Positions 10,947-23,400 of a DNA stretch of 64,000 bases are shown one piece after another. The notes under the pieces were generated by a model. The model was not told the origin of the DNA. It did not search any database and was given only the letters and a program-made list of their open reading frames with translations. Location of the stretch: NCBI GenBank assembly GCA_021234155.1, contig JAJEKV010000018.1, forward strand, positions 12,437,654 through 12,501,653, written 5' to 3'. The translations under genes were made by a program, and so were the position numbers. The DNA comes from Isoetes taiwanensis (taxonomy: Eukaryota > Streptophyta > Lycopodiopsida > Isoetales > Isoetaceae). Numbering within the stretch: position 1 is the stretch's first letter; the number at the start of each line of letters is the position of its first letter.

Positions 10947-13600
10947 TTACTTCAGTAATTTGAAAGATTGCACGACATTCTGAAGCTTATCTTGCATTTT
11001 ACTCCATCGTCTTTCATTTGCTCCGGTTGTGAGAGCGTAAAACTTTCCTGCCAGACCATTGCTGAGGCTATTGAGACAAACAGGGCATTCAAGTTCATAT
11101 ATAGAAAACATGTTACAGACCGTTAGAAACAGCTATTGTTGAAAGCGCATGCCGAGTGAAGTTTGGGGCTTTGGCGAGGAACTCAAATGTGTAATATGCA
11201 TCCCCGTCGATAGATTTCTGATTTAAAAAAAAAGGGATAAGTCTTGAAAGGAACTAAGCCAACATGCGGGATGCATTTACCTCCTCTGCTTTTAAAAGTT
11301 GAGGCTTTTGGTTTGGCGCAGTCAAAACCTTCTCCACCAAAGCATTTGCAACCTACAAACACAAATGAACCTGGCCAGTTGTCCAATCTGTTCAAAATTT
11401 TGCTGCAGGCTTCAACCCAGCAGTTGCTTCCTTTTATCAAAATGCAAGTCACTGAAGGTAGAAAACACAGAAGCCCGAAGACAAAAGCTGGTTATTATTT
11501 TCACAGACTATGATATGTTGCAAGCTGAAACTTCCTTGTTCGATGACTTCTTTATTGGTTGGGGAAGTGGAGTTTCCGGCTTGCCTTGGGCCATGTTCCT
11601 CAACATTGCTTGACATAAAAATTCATCAATTACTATGTGCTTACCTCAAAGATTTTGTGAGATTATACCATTATGACGTGGTAGACATGTAAAAGCCCTC
11701 CTCGGCAAGTGACACTCGCTCTGCCCCTCTTTAGAACCATTTTGTGAAAGCTAGATTCATGTTGCTCCCTATACGCTGACTGGTTTTCTCATTTTAGTAT
11801 ATCCAGATCAGATCAAATGGATCTGACCATTGTAAAACCAAATTTCTTGGAAAAGGACAAAAGCCGACCAAGAGGCCGCCTTCCATGCCATCAATATATG
11901 TATCATATCATATGGCAGTGCTTGAAATACTACCTCCAAGTGTAAGGAGATACAGATGGTTTGCTCTTACTGTCTAAATAGGATATATATATGTGAAGCC
12001 TTTCCGTCTAGGTCCATTGATCATTTATTCCCATATAAAGTTGCAGGTTGACAAATGTATCAAACAATTCGACTCTAAAGCAAACCAAGTATATGCTTTC
12101 CATCCCGTTTTGAACTATGCTCTTCTGTATGTCCCAAGGACAAAGATTTTCTATTGTCACTATCAGTTTGTTCTAGGAACGAAATCTTGATGGACCATAA
12201 GTGCCAACATTCTAGAAGTGCTTGCCATGTGCTTGCATGTACATGTCTGAGCACATGAGGGATGGGGAAGCTTTCTCAAAATATATAAATCAAAATTTGC
12301 ACAACTTGGTTGTATAGAATATTTCGTACATGAGATGTATTCTTGCACACGAGAATTGTAATGGAACTACAGAAGGCGTGGTGAATAAGAGTTACATGTG
12401 AAGATAGAAATGTACAATCGCACCATTTATAAACTACACAATACTCTCATCACAATTTACCTCAGTTGGCGATCCGAACTCATGCAAATCCTTCTTATCA
12501 GTTGAGATAATGCTGATGCTAACACTCTCCAAAGGTTCAATCACATCCTTAAACACCACATCCTGACCTTTCACAGAAACTTGCTGACAAGGCAAAAGAA
12601 AGAGCTTATGGATAGAAGGGATTACCAGTAATTTACAAGGAGCACAAACAAGATAGAAAAAGGATTGAGTTTCAAGAACAAGCGCACAGACCTGCCAACC
12701 AAAAGGATAATAGAAGGCATAGCCATCAGCGTTATCCAAGACAGCTTGATATCCACTTGGAGCCTCTGCAGTAACCAGGATTTATCCAAAGCACATAAGT
12801 GAGAGAAATAAGATTTTGAAAATCTACGAGATAAGAAATTAAGAAATAAAAATCGTACTTTCAGCCAATGCTTTTCTACTGTCAAGAAATGGAATTGTTG
12901 TGAGAGTTCCAAATCCTACTAAAACTTCACGCCTCCCAAAATTCGGTTTGCATGACACTGATAACCATGAAACAGTGAGTTTTCAACAAAGCTATAATGC
13001 GCATTGTTCACTAATTGATCCCATTCAGGAACTCAGCTGTGTGTAGTCAAATGGCAAATTCAAATGTAACAATAGAATGCTCACAAAATTTATCCTCAAT
13101 CATTCTCATCTACTTGGTGTTGATGCCTTTAAATGCCATTTTAGTTCCACTCATTATGGATGCCTTGAGTGAGTTTTGTTATGTATGTGGTACATAATTG
13201 TGTAATGGTGGACACATCAGTTTGAAGGAGCACACAAGTACAACATGGTGAACCATCTTTACTCCACCATAGCTCTGTCAAATGTACAGACTTCTTCAAT
13301 GGAATACAAAAAGGAATGTGATGCTGTGGTTTTTGAAGTGCTCTTACATTTGCGTTCCATATGTTTTTCAAACTAGAATTTGTGTGATTTATAACCGCAT
13401 CTTTGCTTAACATGAAGCTGCTGATTGCATGAATCTAAAAATTAAGTTCAAAGTAGAATTTGCTTACAGCACACTTGGCCTTCATTACGAGCTCTTATGT
13501 AAGAGAAGCAATTGATGCTTGAAGGTTTTATATCTAAGCCTCTGGGAGTTGGAACCACCTGGACCTGCGGAAGTAGAGGGCATTGAAGGCCGTCCAACAT
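10947..13600 (-). CDS. PPL1: Thylakoid-lumen PsbP-like protein, PPL1-like; seven-exon gene
   Basis: Exons (minus strand): 13600-13468, 12957-12859, 12765-12692, 12583-12461, 11352-11281, 11217-11121, 11047-10947. All introns are GT-AG, all phases match, and the sum is 699 bases, giving 232 residues plus TAA. Arabidopsis PPL1, as I remember it, is about 230. Residues 1-52 look like a chloroplast transit region. Residues 53-76 form a lumen-targeting segment with twin Arg (GRREVLVGFGTLTTIPF) and a KALA cleavage site. The PsbP fold follows: GYQAVLDNADGYAFYYPFGW (82-101), KDVIEPLESVSISII (114-128), ALVEKVLTAPNQKPQLL (147-163), DGDAYYTFEF (171-180), FTRHALSTIAV (187-197) and TTGANERRWSKM (206-217). 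PPL1 in angiosperms helps photosystem II recover after photodamage; it is distinct from the oxygen-evolving PsbP subunit. The start is the first ATG after an in-frame stop and its exon is the least certain part. Assignment to PPL1 rather than another PsbP-domain protein rests on remembered similarity. Confidence 0.85.
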
Positions 13601-13807
13601 CTTCCTAATCTATAATTCCTGTCTGAGTATTGCGTGGAACTAAACATTCATTAGAAACAGCTGCAAATAAAAGACCAATCTCAATTTTGGTAAAACGCAA
13701 CTTACAATGCCACGGGATAGATGGAAGAAACAAAGGGTGCAGTCGTAACATCATCTCGCGATAAGAGCATTTGTCTATGTGTCGTCTTTGACACCTCCCA
13801 TCATACA

Positions 13808-13828
13808 TCATGGGACACGTCATGATGA
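13808..13828 (-). promoter_or_regulatory. Possible ACGT-core element upstream of the PsbP-like gene
   Basis: About 210 bases upstream of the predicted start codon, the minus strand reads CATGACGTGTCCCATG. ACGT-core elements bind bZIP/bHLH factors and are common in light-regulated plastid-protein genes. A single short match can occur by chance. Confidence 0.2.
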
Positions 13829-16300
13829 CATGTCGATATGTATAAGGGAATGGAGGTTGAGACTCCATTCCATTTTGTGTATCCCGCGACCGGCGTTAAA
13901 TGGGAGCGGTCACTCCGCAAACCGTAGGAATGGAGGTCCATTCTCACGAAATAGCCGGGGAGTCGTTTCAAGGGCAAAACAGGGTTTTCAAGATCATCAA
14001 GATAGCTGTGAAGCTTCAGAAGCATTTCAAAGAAGATTTCTAGCAAGATTTTGCGGTGTGGGGAAGATTTCTAAGCAAGACCTTGAGATGGTTGTTCCCC
14101 TAGGGGGCAAACCTTTGCTTTTATGGTTTGAAGGCCATCCCAGGTATACGGGACATACCCAGGCATGCCCAGGATCGCCCAAACCTTGTTATTCTCGTGA
14201 ACCGGCTACACCGCCGAAGTTAGGCTTTTCTATGGGGATTCGCGAACCTTCTCCGCATCGTTCTACTGCGAGGCCCAAGAGATGAACATTCGTCGCTATG
14301 TTCCCCGATATATCCACCGCTTTCTTTGCCCCCGAGGAAGGCATGGTATTACTGATGGCGCATGCAAGTGCTGCTGCCATTCTGGTGATGCTGCCGCTAA
14401 GCACCTTACATTCATCAATGTTCTCAATCGGGTTGCAAGAGAAGGTAGCTTCCAAGGGCCTATGTGAGCCGCAGCATCTCAAAGCAGTCACAAATGATCA
14501 TAAATAATTTCAAGTCGTTCCATGCCTCACATGCCAGTGATTTCTCCAAGTCGTCTAAGACGGATATAGGGTTCCAGGCATGGTCATACTTAGGCGTTGA
14601 GGCATCAGGATACTAAAGCAATGGATACGAGCAACCGCCAATCTACTGCAAGAAAAAGGATTTGGCAGCCTGAGTCCACTTCCCTCATCCCTACCACTGT
14701 TCCAATGCCAAAATGGGTAATCAAATGCAAATCCCGCCCCCGCCGCATGTAATCCACACATCGAGTCACTTCAGGTTCTTCGGCTCAAGCAGTACCCACT
14801 AGAGTGACGCCTTACGCAAGCCCACAAGCATGTCGCGATGATGATACTTCAAAGCAACTGCCATAGCTGTGACATAGTTGTCATCTAATGTCTCGCCATA
14901 GTCATGAGGCTCACTTCTGCCAAGGTTCAAATCGTAATCCCATGCTGTATTATGTCTCCAAGCAACATGATGCTTTACCACCGTTTGTTAATAGCAAAGG
15001 ATCTATTACAAGCCTTATACGATATTGACCAATTGTTTGTGTTATTGTAAGTTAGATCTATTACAAGCCCAAACCATCCATACATCCCGAATGAGTACAT
15101 GAGCTGTCGAGCGAGAAAGTGAAAAGCATGTCGCCGCCAAAGAGGGGGGTTGTCAGCTGCAATGCTGTACGCGAAGAGATTGAGTATGTTAAGGCTATGC
15201 AATAGTAGCAAGCCGAATCTCCCTATATATCCGCTGCTGGCAGAAGTCATCATTGAACACCGAAAGAAGTGATATCCCGAAGGTTTCGGCAAAATTTATG
15301 CCTTGCGTGTTTCCCTTGAGAAAAATGAATCCATATTTGTTGCATTGGAGTTGAGACTATCTCCTTTCTATACGGAAGTCCCGCATCGCTTAGCAGTCCA
15401 TATGGAGGCACAATTTCTATTTTATGTCGATGCAAGATGCCGAGGAGTTAGCAAGAAAAGGTGGGGAGGTAGTATGGGTGCTGCCAGTAAGGTAGTGGAG
15501 CTGACAGAGCGAGAGCACTAGCATGAGTAGTGGGGGTGGCGTTGGTTGCGACAATCTCGACAGCGGTAGTAGAGATGTCGCCATGCCAGGCAACGCAAGA
15601 GTACATGTCGCCAGCCAACGCGACCCGGTACTATCTGGGCCGAAGATTCTCAGATCTTGCTCGAACTGGTCTCCTTCAAGCGCTCTTTCCGGCAAAGGGA
15701 TGTTTTACCGACGAGCCAACTCTTGTCGGCTAGACTTCTCGCTGTAGAATAGTGAGATTTTAGTCAATATATAAGGGGCTTTTAGCTTTTCTTCTTTCTT
15801 TGATGCAATATAGCTTCTCTTAATTCGTGCTGCCTGCGGATCATGAATGTACAAATGGGGTCGGGTGATCGGCATTGAGCACCATGGCGCCAAGCTCGGC
15901 TACCGTGGTGTATGGGTGTTTGAAATGTTATGCGAGGGAGGACCCCGCATCCTCCGGAGGCGCCGAGATGCCCTCCCCGCTTCCTCCGAGTTCATCACCA
16001 TTGTGGCCTCTCCGCTTAATCTATGTTGCTTGGCCGCCTTCGTGTGAGCAATGTTGGTCGCCTCTCAGAGGTATAGTACCGACAGGTGCTCAGGCATGGG
16101 CTTGTGACAATATAGAAGGCGATGTTACCTGTTGCTTTTCAAACCGCAGACAAGAGAATGCTGTCCAGCCAGATAATGGTCTCCATCCCTCGTGGACACG
16201 CTTATTTCTCTCAGAGCCAACCGCTTTGGGTATCCGGGTATTATGACTTTATCTCTTCTAGGTCCGCAGAATCCTTAGTAGTGCAGCATTTCCAATTATC
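13829..16300. other. Repeat-like region without recognised genes
   Basis: The longest ORF (13779-14285, 168 codons, plus) has a Pro/Gly-rich end and no known domain; overlapping ORFs on the other strand are equally anonymous. The moderately GC-rich text resembles the LINE-derived parts elsewhere, so this is probably decayed mobile DNA. I could not name an element. Confidence 0.35.
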
Positions 16301-16498
16301 GCCTTGATTTGCCTCTAATTCTCCATGAATGCTTTTCTTAGTGCTCATGTCGAGCTATCACTCTGTTGTACATTTTGACTCAAATATTTGGCACGCAGGC
16401 CTCACCGCCTTTTACACTAGCTGTTTCTACTTTACATGCCAAATATCTAGCCTCGGATATACAACATCTGTCACATATTTTGGTTATCAAACTCGGCA

Positions 16499-16562
16499 TT
16501 GGAATGTTTATTTTTATGGTGGTAGCAGCATTGAAATGTTTATTTCTATGGTGGTAGCAACA
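16499..16562 (+). repeat. Tandem duplication, 32 bp x 2
   Basis: Two adjacent units of the form TTGGAATGTTTATTTTTATG then GTGGTAGCAGCA, differing at a few positions. Confidence 0.8.
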
Positions 16563-17765
16563 TTGGAATGCCATGTCTATTTATATATGTTATGTAATGA
16601 GGTTCTTGTTATTAAAAGCACATTTTCATTATATATGGACTTTGCATTGGTCCCAAATTACCACGTAACATCCAAGATACACTATAGCAGAAAAGAGTGG
16701 AACTAGACCAGTTTATTGTAACAAAAGATGTACTTTGGGGTCGCCCTAAAATTGGGCAGACGCCCAAGCTAGTGGAAGAAAGAAAACGTTATAGTGCAAA
16801 TAAAATTTTAATAGCTTCATTTGGAGGGCACACCCAACAAATATACTTAAATAAATGGAAATTGCACGTTGCAAGATTATTAGATGGAGGTGACTAGTAT
16901 GGCCATATCTGGCGGAATAAGGACCTCGAATTGGGACTCAATTTAAAAATGGCGCTTGGTGCCTACAACATACAACGATTTGCTCATAGATTTCGGGCCA
17001 CCCACACCATCATTCTTAGCAGTTTCGAAAGTTCATCATCACCTACATAAAAGACTATTTATGTTTCAATATAATCTCAAACTGTGTTATTCTAATTATA
17101 TATGCCCAGCTTGACAATGATTTGAAGCTCAAATTGGTCCGGCCTCAATTTGAGGACCTTTCTTAGAAGGATGATCTTAAAGTGTATCACCAACAAGCAA
17201 GGGCCCGTGAGCAGGTTGATTGAACATTATATTAGCGCACACTCTATGGATGAGAGGCTCAAGCATTTACCCACTTTACAGCATCTATTTCGATTTCACC
17301 ATCCCAAATTCTACTCCTTTGATGATCACAAAATGGATTCGAGCTTGGATAAAGGTAAAGGGTATGTATTCTTAGGAAGTTTTAACTTATCCCAGACGTA
17401 ATTATTTTGAGCCCCTCACTCATTCATGTGGGCAATCAAGCAATCATGAAGTAACTATATTTCCATATATATGACCAAACAGTAGACTTCTCGAGGTACC
17501 ATTTGTATTAGAGATATTATAGACAATTTTGTTTATCATAATTTTTGTTCTTGTTGACCTAGGTAAAGACTCAGAGTATCTATATGATATTATCACTCAA
17601 AGGCTCACACATGCAATGGGCTTATTCTACTTACAAGGCTTCTTACATGTTAATAGTATTAGTGGTTACAAAACTGTTTAATTTATGGCAGCCCAACATC
17701 AATATATCACCATCCATGATAAATGGGGATTGATCCAGACAGATATATTAGAAACTTTAAACCAA
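16563..17765. other. Unassigned sequence
   Basis: AT-rich; short ORFs only (for example 17150-17401, 83 codons) with no recognisable domain. Confidence 0.4.
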
Positions 17766-18480
17766 ACTCCAATTTTATTTTTATTTTTTGAAGGCAAGGT
17801 GGGTTTTATATTCATAATTAAAATTAAAGTAGATACATATAAGTGTACCAAGACTCCATAGGAGTCCTATTATACAAGGCAAATTTACCACCCATAGTAG
17901 GGGGCACAAAGCATGACCTTATAATCTCCAAAAAAATAGTCATCCAAGAAAAGAGGGCTGGTTCTTGAAAATACCAGTCCATACGGCTCGAATGTACCAT
18001 TTTTAAAAAGGTATAGCTATTATTAGGCTTCGAGCAAGATCCCTCGCAGCCACACCGAGTTGCCAAATATATTGCTATATCATCCACTTAAACACCGAAG
18101 AAGTGGAAATCCAAAGATCATAGTGCATCCGAAGCTTCTTTTGTTGCCATTGGTGATATAAGATTCGGAAGAGTGGTTTGAGCCCGTTGTACCTCCATAC
18201 AACATGCCTATTTAAAAGCTTTTTATTTGCCAAAGCATGTATGAGTTCCTTTTTAGGCAAGATGCAGTTTTGAGCAACTATAGCCATAGGCAACTCCTCC
18301 ACAATCACCAAGTGATCTGTCCCCCAGGAAGCCCAACTTTTGCATCCTCCTTCCTGAGGTTCGCGGGAGCACACGGGGAGACTCAAACAGAGAGCCTGGA
18401 CAGGCATATTCACCCCTTATTCCCATCTACAATCAGATACAAAGTTCCTCGCTTTGTGGGGTATGGAAGTATGGAATTGC
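17766..18480 (-). mobile_element. Possible retroelement 3' fragment with A-rich tail on the minus strand
   Basis: On the minus strand, two ORFs follow one another: 18413-18075 (112 codons, containing HVVWRYNGLKPLFRILYHQW) and 18087-17824 (87 codons). They are followed by an A/T-rich tail (AAAAAATAAAAATAAAATTGG region, 17788-17766). The arrangement of coding text running into an A-rich tail is what a truncated LINE would leave. I cannot identify a reverse-transcriptase motif, so the class is a guess. Confidence 0.25.
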
Positions 18481-20398
18481 AATCGTGATAACAAAATTTA
18501 CAAAATACTATAAGATTTGAGGTAATATACTATATGGTGTTGATTTTGGTACGCGGCAAAAACATAATTATAGGGGCCTCACGCCTCTAATGCTCATTAG
18601 CACTAATTTTGGTAATGGCCTTTGATGCCAACTAGTGTTCTATTTTCAAACCAAGGGTTCCTTCCAAAAAAAAGCTTTTTTATACACATGTTCATATGTA
18701 CTTTTCATATAACGTCACGCCTTCAATGGAAAAAAAATACTTTCGGGCAGAATAACAGACGAGTTATTTCGTTTGGTGGAACATGATCCTGAAGTTTCCA
18801 CTTAGTAGAATCCTTCCAGAAGTATTTGTGCATTTGATTCCCCCAAAAGGACTTTTTTGGATGGCCAAGATGGCCCCAGCAGGACGAGTGGGATTTACCA
18901 CATTCAGAGTATAGCTACTTTGCATGGCTGAATTGGATTCTACTTTTCCTTCTCCCTGTGCTGAAGTGTAATATCATCCTTTAAGTTAGAGGTGGACAGA
19001 GAGCATTCGCTACTCCAAAGATGAGCCGCCGGAGGTAGCCATCCTAATTTAGGATAAGAATGTCAATTTGAGCCTCCAATGACAAAGAAAGAACCGATGA
19101 AGACACCGATCCGGGAATGACCAAGCTTCATTCGGATAGAATGGCTTTTCACATGGCAATCAATGATTGAATCATATTCAAGAATGTTGATCCACTTTAC
19201 TTGACATCATGTATTGTGGATCCCAAGGCGATATTATCCTTTGCTAACGCTGATCGTTATGTATATATATGTCCATTTATCGACTTTCTGATGTGGAAAT
19301 CACCGAAGGCCGGGCAAATACGAGGCAAAGCTGACGTCAAATGAAAGTCCAAAGAATGGACTTTGCTATTATTGCGGACAACATATAGATATCCCATCTC
19401 ATGCTTTACATGTCGCCAATCCAATGGGCTAAAGAAACTCAAATAAAAAATAGAACGCTAGGTGTGTTTCCAGACAGATTTTGCTCAACCGCAAAATGCC
19501 TCATTATTAAGTGGATCACCTCTTCGAATTGTCTATGGGCTGCCTATTAAAGACCGGATTTAACTTCAACTGTAAATTTTCCGGGAGGAACCCCAACTGA
19601 GCCCGCTAGTAGGTCAAAATTTCCGAAAGAAAAAGAGGGGAAAGTGCCACATGATGTAAAGACGTGAGGGAGACGGTGGGGCGAATGGCGTCATCTCAAG
19701 CGCTTAGCACGGTATGTTCGGATTAGGTAGGTGGGTACGGCCTTCAAATCTCATGTCTACTAAGTGATGAATAATTACCTCAAGCCATGCTAATCGTAAA
19801 ACGAACAATCACAATGGTGATTCTTTTCGATGGGTTCAGCGGGAACCGGACACATGATTAGACATGCTTATCGACCACCCAACGAAGCCGGCTCCAACAA
19901 TAACCACTCCTTTGAGCACTATATATGCCATATGTCCTATGCATATTGTCATTTTAGCCAGAATCTGCTACAGCCGTAGCAAAGGGCACATCATATTGGT
20001 TTGGCATTAGAGGCAATCGACAGACATTGCCTCAAAGAATGGGCTGCTTTCTTGCAAAACTCAGATGCATCATGTCGCTATTTAACCATCGACGTCGCAC
20101 TAAGCTTTTAGCTCAAGGAATAACTGCAATAACAAGCTGTACCTACAAACAAACGAAGAGTTCGCTTCCTCGTTACCCATTATTTTCCATAAGAATTCCA
20201 AGTACATTGATATGGCAGCTCTGCCATTCATAAACATAATATAATGCAGATTTTGATGCTATTTTGCCTATTGCCAATGTTCTGCTACATACATACCATG
20301 GACAAACTAAAGTAAATATCCCTCAAGGATCCAGTGCATGCCTATCATGGCTTAACTCCCACTTATCTCTAGTATGACTAAGCACTTCAAATATACAA
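18481..20398. other. Unassigned sequence
   Basis: No ORF above about 70 codons and no recognisable repeat. It lies downstream (3') of the membrane-protein relic. Confidence 0.4.
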
Positions 20399-22640
20399 TC
20401 AAATAAGACTTAGTTTTCTGTCAGTAGTTTCATCGCCATCTGCAGCAACATACTCCCTTCTGCCCTTTGTAAACCTTGTTAGGCAAGGAACACCAAAAAC
20501 TGTGGCTGTAGATTCCATACACCTTCCAACTCGTTCACGAGGCATCTTTCTTTTGCCATGATTTTGTGAAATGCAGCAACACACAGGGAGGCCAAACAGC
20601 ACAATGATCCACTGAGTACCGCGCCGAATCTCATTGCAAAGAGCTTCATTTGAACATGACGCCCACAAGATCAATTGATTTGACCGGATAGAAAAATAAA
20701 TAAAAGCTTGCAGCAGTTGCAGAAACGCAAAATGAACCCCAGTGAGATCTTATAGAAAACATGATGTCAGAGCCAATGAGCAGGGATGCCACACGAAAGC
20801 ATGGCGGCATAAAGAAATATAGGTTGATAACGTGAAGAATTTTTCTGTATATAGAAAGCATTGTTTTGATATTTTCAAAACAAATAAAGGACCAAGGAGG
20901 GCATTAAGGAGAAGTCCATATGAAATCACGGAAGCTACCAGCGAGCAAGCTGTTCCCTGCCAACGAGGCAAATGCCTTCTCAGACAAGTTGGTTGGCAAA
21001 TGCCAGGTAATCTTTGGATTTGTTTGATATCCTTTCAATCTCAGGACGCAACTGTTCTGCAACTTGACCTGCTGTTTCCTGGAATTTGGTAGGAAGAGCA
21101 CCAAATTCTTGAACAAAATCAAGCTCATCATCATCTTGAGCAGCAACATCAACACTTGGTTTTGCCTGTTTAATTGCCACGTTTGAGGTATCCATATTCT
21201 CTTGCCATTTATTCTCTTTCTTTACCTGTACCTTCTCCTTCCCAGCTGATCTTGTAGCCTCCTTGTTCATCAGATTATTCTTTACCCCAGTTTCCACTGC
21301 CTTAGCCTGCTGCACTTCCCTTTTCTACCAGTTTGAATCACCGTTCTCTAGTTTGTGGACCTTGCTTGTCCCTTTTTAGCTCCAACTTCTTTTCAGATGC
21401 CTTCTCACTCGACTTTGCATCTTGTTTATCATTCTTTATCTTTAGCTCTGTGCCATTCTTGATCTTGCCTTGGATTGAGAATGACTTTTCAGACTTTGTT
21501 GGTTTATGTCCTAACGTAGCATCTGCAGCAGTAACTTTCTTTGTAATGTTTTCCTTCTTCAACCTGCCATTCAAGATTGTCTTCACCTTTTCCTTATTAT
21601 CTAACTCCACATTATTGACTTCAGATAGATCCCCATATTCTCCTTTTATCTCTTTCTTTCTCTTAGCTTATCTTTCTGTAATCCTCCTTTGCCACTTCCT
21701 TCATCTGTAAGCTCACCTTTATTTTTATCTGCTGTATTTCTGCCGGAGAGTAGACCCATCCTATGACCTGTTGGCTCGGTACTTTGCTAATTATTTCTTC
21801 CCACTCGCCTGCCAGAGGATATCACCATAGCCCTGTTTCTGCTCCATCTTTTTTGACTGTCTTATTATTCTTAGTACTAGCACCAATTATCTTTTTCACC
21901 ACGCTTGTAGTTTTATTAATGCCCTTTTCTTGCTTTTTATGAGGAGCTCTCCGATGCCACTCTCTTTTTCTCCCTCATTCCTTTTAGAAGGGACTTTTAG
22001 TCATGGAGCCTTGTTCTTCTATCTTGGTCCATCTTTCAATGAATCCTTATCCTTTAAATAGCTATTCTCCTGGTCGACATAAGCAGCCTTCTTACAGGGT
22101 CTTTTTGAGTTCTTGACTGGTTCCCTCATTATTCCTTTCGTTCCTCTCCAAACCCCCTTCCCTCACTGCTATCATCTTCGTCAATTACATCTGGGACCTT
22201 CTCTTTTTTCTTTGGGCTCTTTGATTTCTTTGCCTCTCCTTCACTTAGCATTTCCATATTGTCCTCAGTTAATTGTGCAATATCTTCTCTTTCATTTTCT
22301 AAGACCTCGTCCTCGTCAACAACGATCTCCTTAGCTTTCCTTTGAGCAAGAGGTTTGAGTTCTTAATAACATTTCACACCAGCTTTCCCTCCATCTACTA
22401 CCCATTCTATACTTGTCTGTAGGGTTCAGGACTGTTCCAGGAAAATCATAGTTGTCGCTCTGGGCGGGCATTGGCATCAGTTTGATACACACTCTCCTCC
22501 TCGTTTTCCTGACCTATGACAAGGGTCTGTGTTACTTCCATGTCTTCGAGGCCAGCATTCACTTGGCCTGTGGCCTGGGAAAGCACTACTACCATGAACA
22601 CTGTTGCAACCAAAAGAATAGATGCATATAACACGCCCAT
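20399..22640 (-). pseudogene. Broken gene for a multi-pass plant membrane protein with Lys/Glu-rich middle
   Basis: Minus strand. It starts at ATG 22640 with a hydrophobic signal-like segment (MGVLYASILLVATVFMVVVL). Next, after a frame change, comes FPGTVLNPTDKYRMGSRW (about 22430-22390), then an acidic/basic stretch (RKAKEIVVDEDEVLENERED, about 22340-22280) and a long Lys-rich low-complexity part (about 22100-21320) full of stops. An open part follows at 21315-20980 (ELDFVQEFGALPTKFQETAG). The C-terminal part has hydrophobic spans (SLVASVISYGLLLNALLGPL near 20920; FMPPCFRVASLLIGSDIMF near 20800) and a basic tail (FTKGRREYVAADGDETTDRK) just before the stop. The order resembles an uncharacterised plant transmembrane family, recalled only vaguely. 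Many frame changes are not explained by introns, so this is a pseudogene or a low-quality assembly stretch. Confidence 0.55.
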
Positions 22641-23400
22641 CTTGACCTAAATAGTTGAAATAAGTTATTTTCTGGAAACAGTACCAATCAACATGGAAGA
22701 CTGTAAATCAAAAAGCTAATAGAGTGGCGTACAGACATCATATCAACACATTTGCTGGGAAGGATGAAAGTACTAGTCAGATCTGGTGCCAAATGCGAAA
22801 TGTAGGAGACGCAAGGCAGATCTAAGAAAGCTAGTGAATCATGTACTAACATGAAATGTCAACATGTCAAGATGCGCTTTCAGCTCAGTTTGTAAGCGGA
22901 TCTAAGCAATTTTTTCATTATCATGTTTCTCCTTTGTATTATGCTGGCATTTCCAGAATAGCTGTCCAGAATGATGCAGGGAATGCACTTACAAATGCAA
23001 ATAAATACCAAAACTGACATAAATCTGAAGCACAATCAACGTAACAAAGTACTTACAAGTTTTCGATCAGGGTATGTCGGATCTAGGCTCTATGGAACTT
23101 GGAGGAGAAGTGATCTGCTAGCATTGCTTGCAGAAATCAGCGGTGAAGTGTCGTAATTCCGTCGAACCACCAGATTCCTCCTTCATTCTCTCCCCTACAA
23201 ACTAGTATATAAATTAGAGATCTGGTATGTCGTCTAACGGCAGTGGGGCCGCTACTATTATACTGGTAGGACGCAAGTCCATTTCGCATGCCTGCAGACG
23301 TGTAACTGACATGGCAAAATAACACCAGAAACTGTCTATGAATGCGTAACACGCGATTCTACAGCATCTGCCTAATAGGCCGTGCCACGTGGCACTTTAC
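22641..23400 (-). other. 5' flank of the membrane-protein relic
   Basis: No ORF of note. It may hold a 5' untranslated exon (a GT-containing AAACTTGTAAG on the minus strand near 23050), which cannot be verified by eye. Confidence 0.3.
23382..23395. promoter_or_regulatory. Perfect 14 bp palindrome with G-box core
   Basis: GTGCCACGTGGCAC is its own reverse complement and contains CACGTG, the core bound by plant bZIP and bHLH factors. It lies about 740 bases upstream of the ATG of the membrane-protein relic. The perfect palindrome is visible; a regulatory role is inference. Confidence 0.4.

Noticed and set aside
13779-14285. 168-codon ORF as a gene
   Set aside because: No domain, Pro/Gly/Arg-rich composition, overlapped by equally long ORFs on the other strand; typical of decayed repeat.
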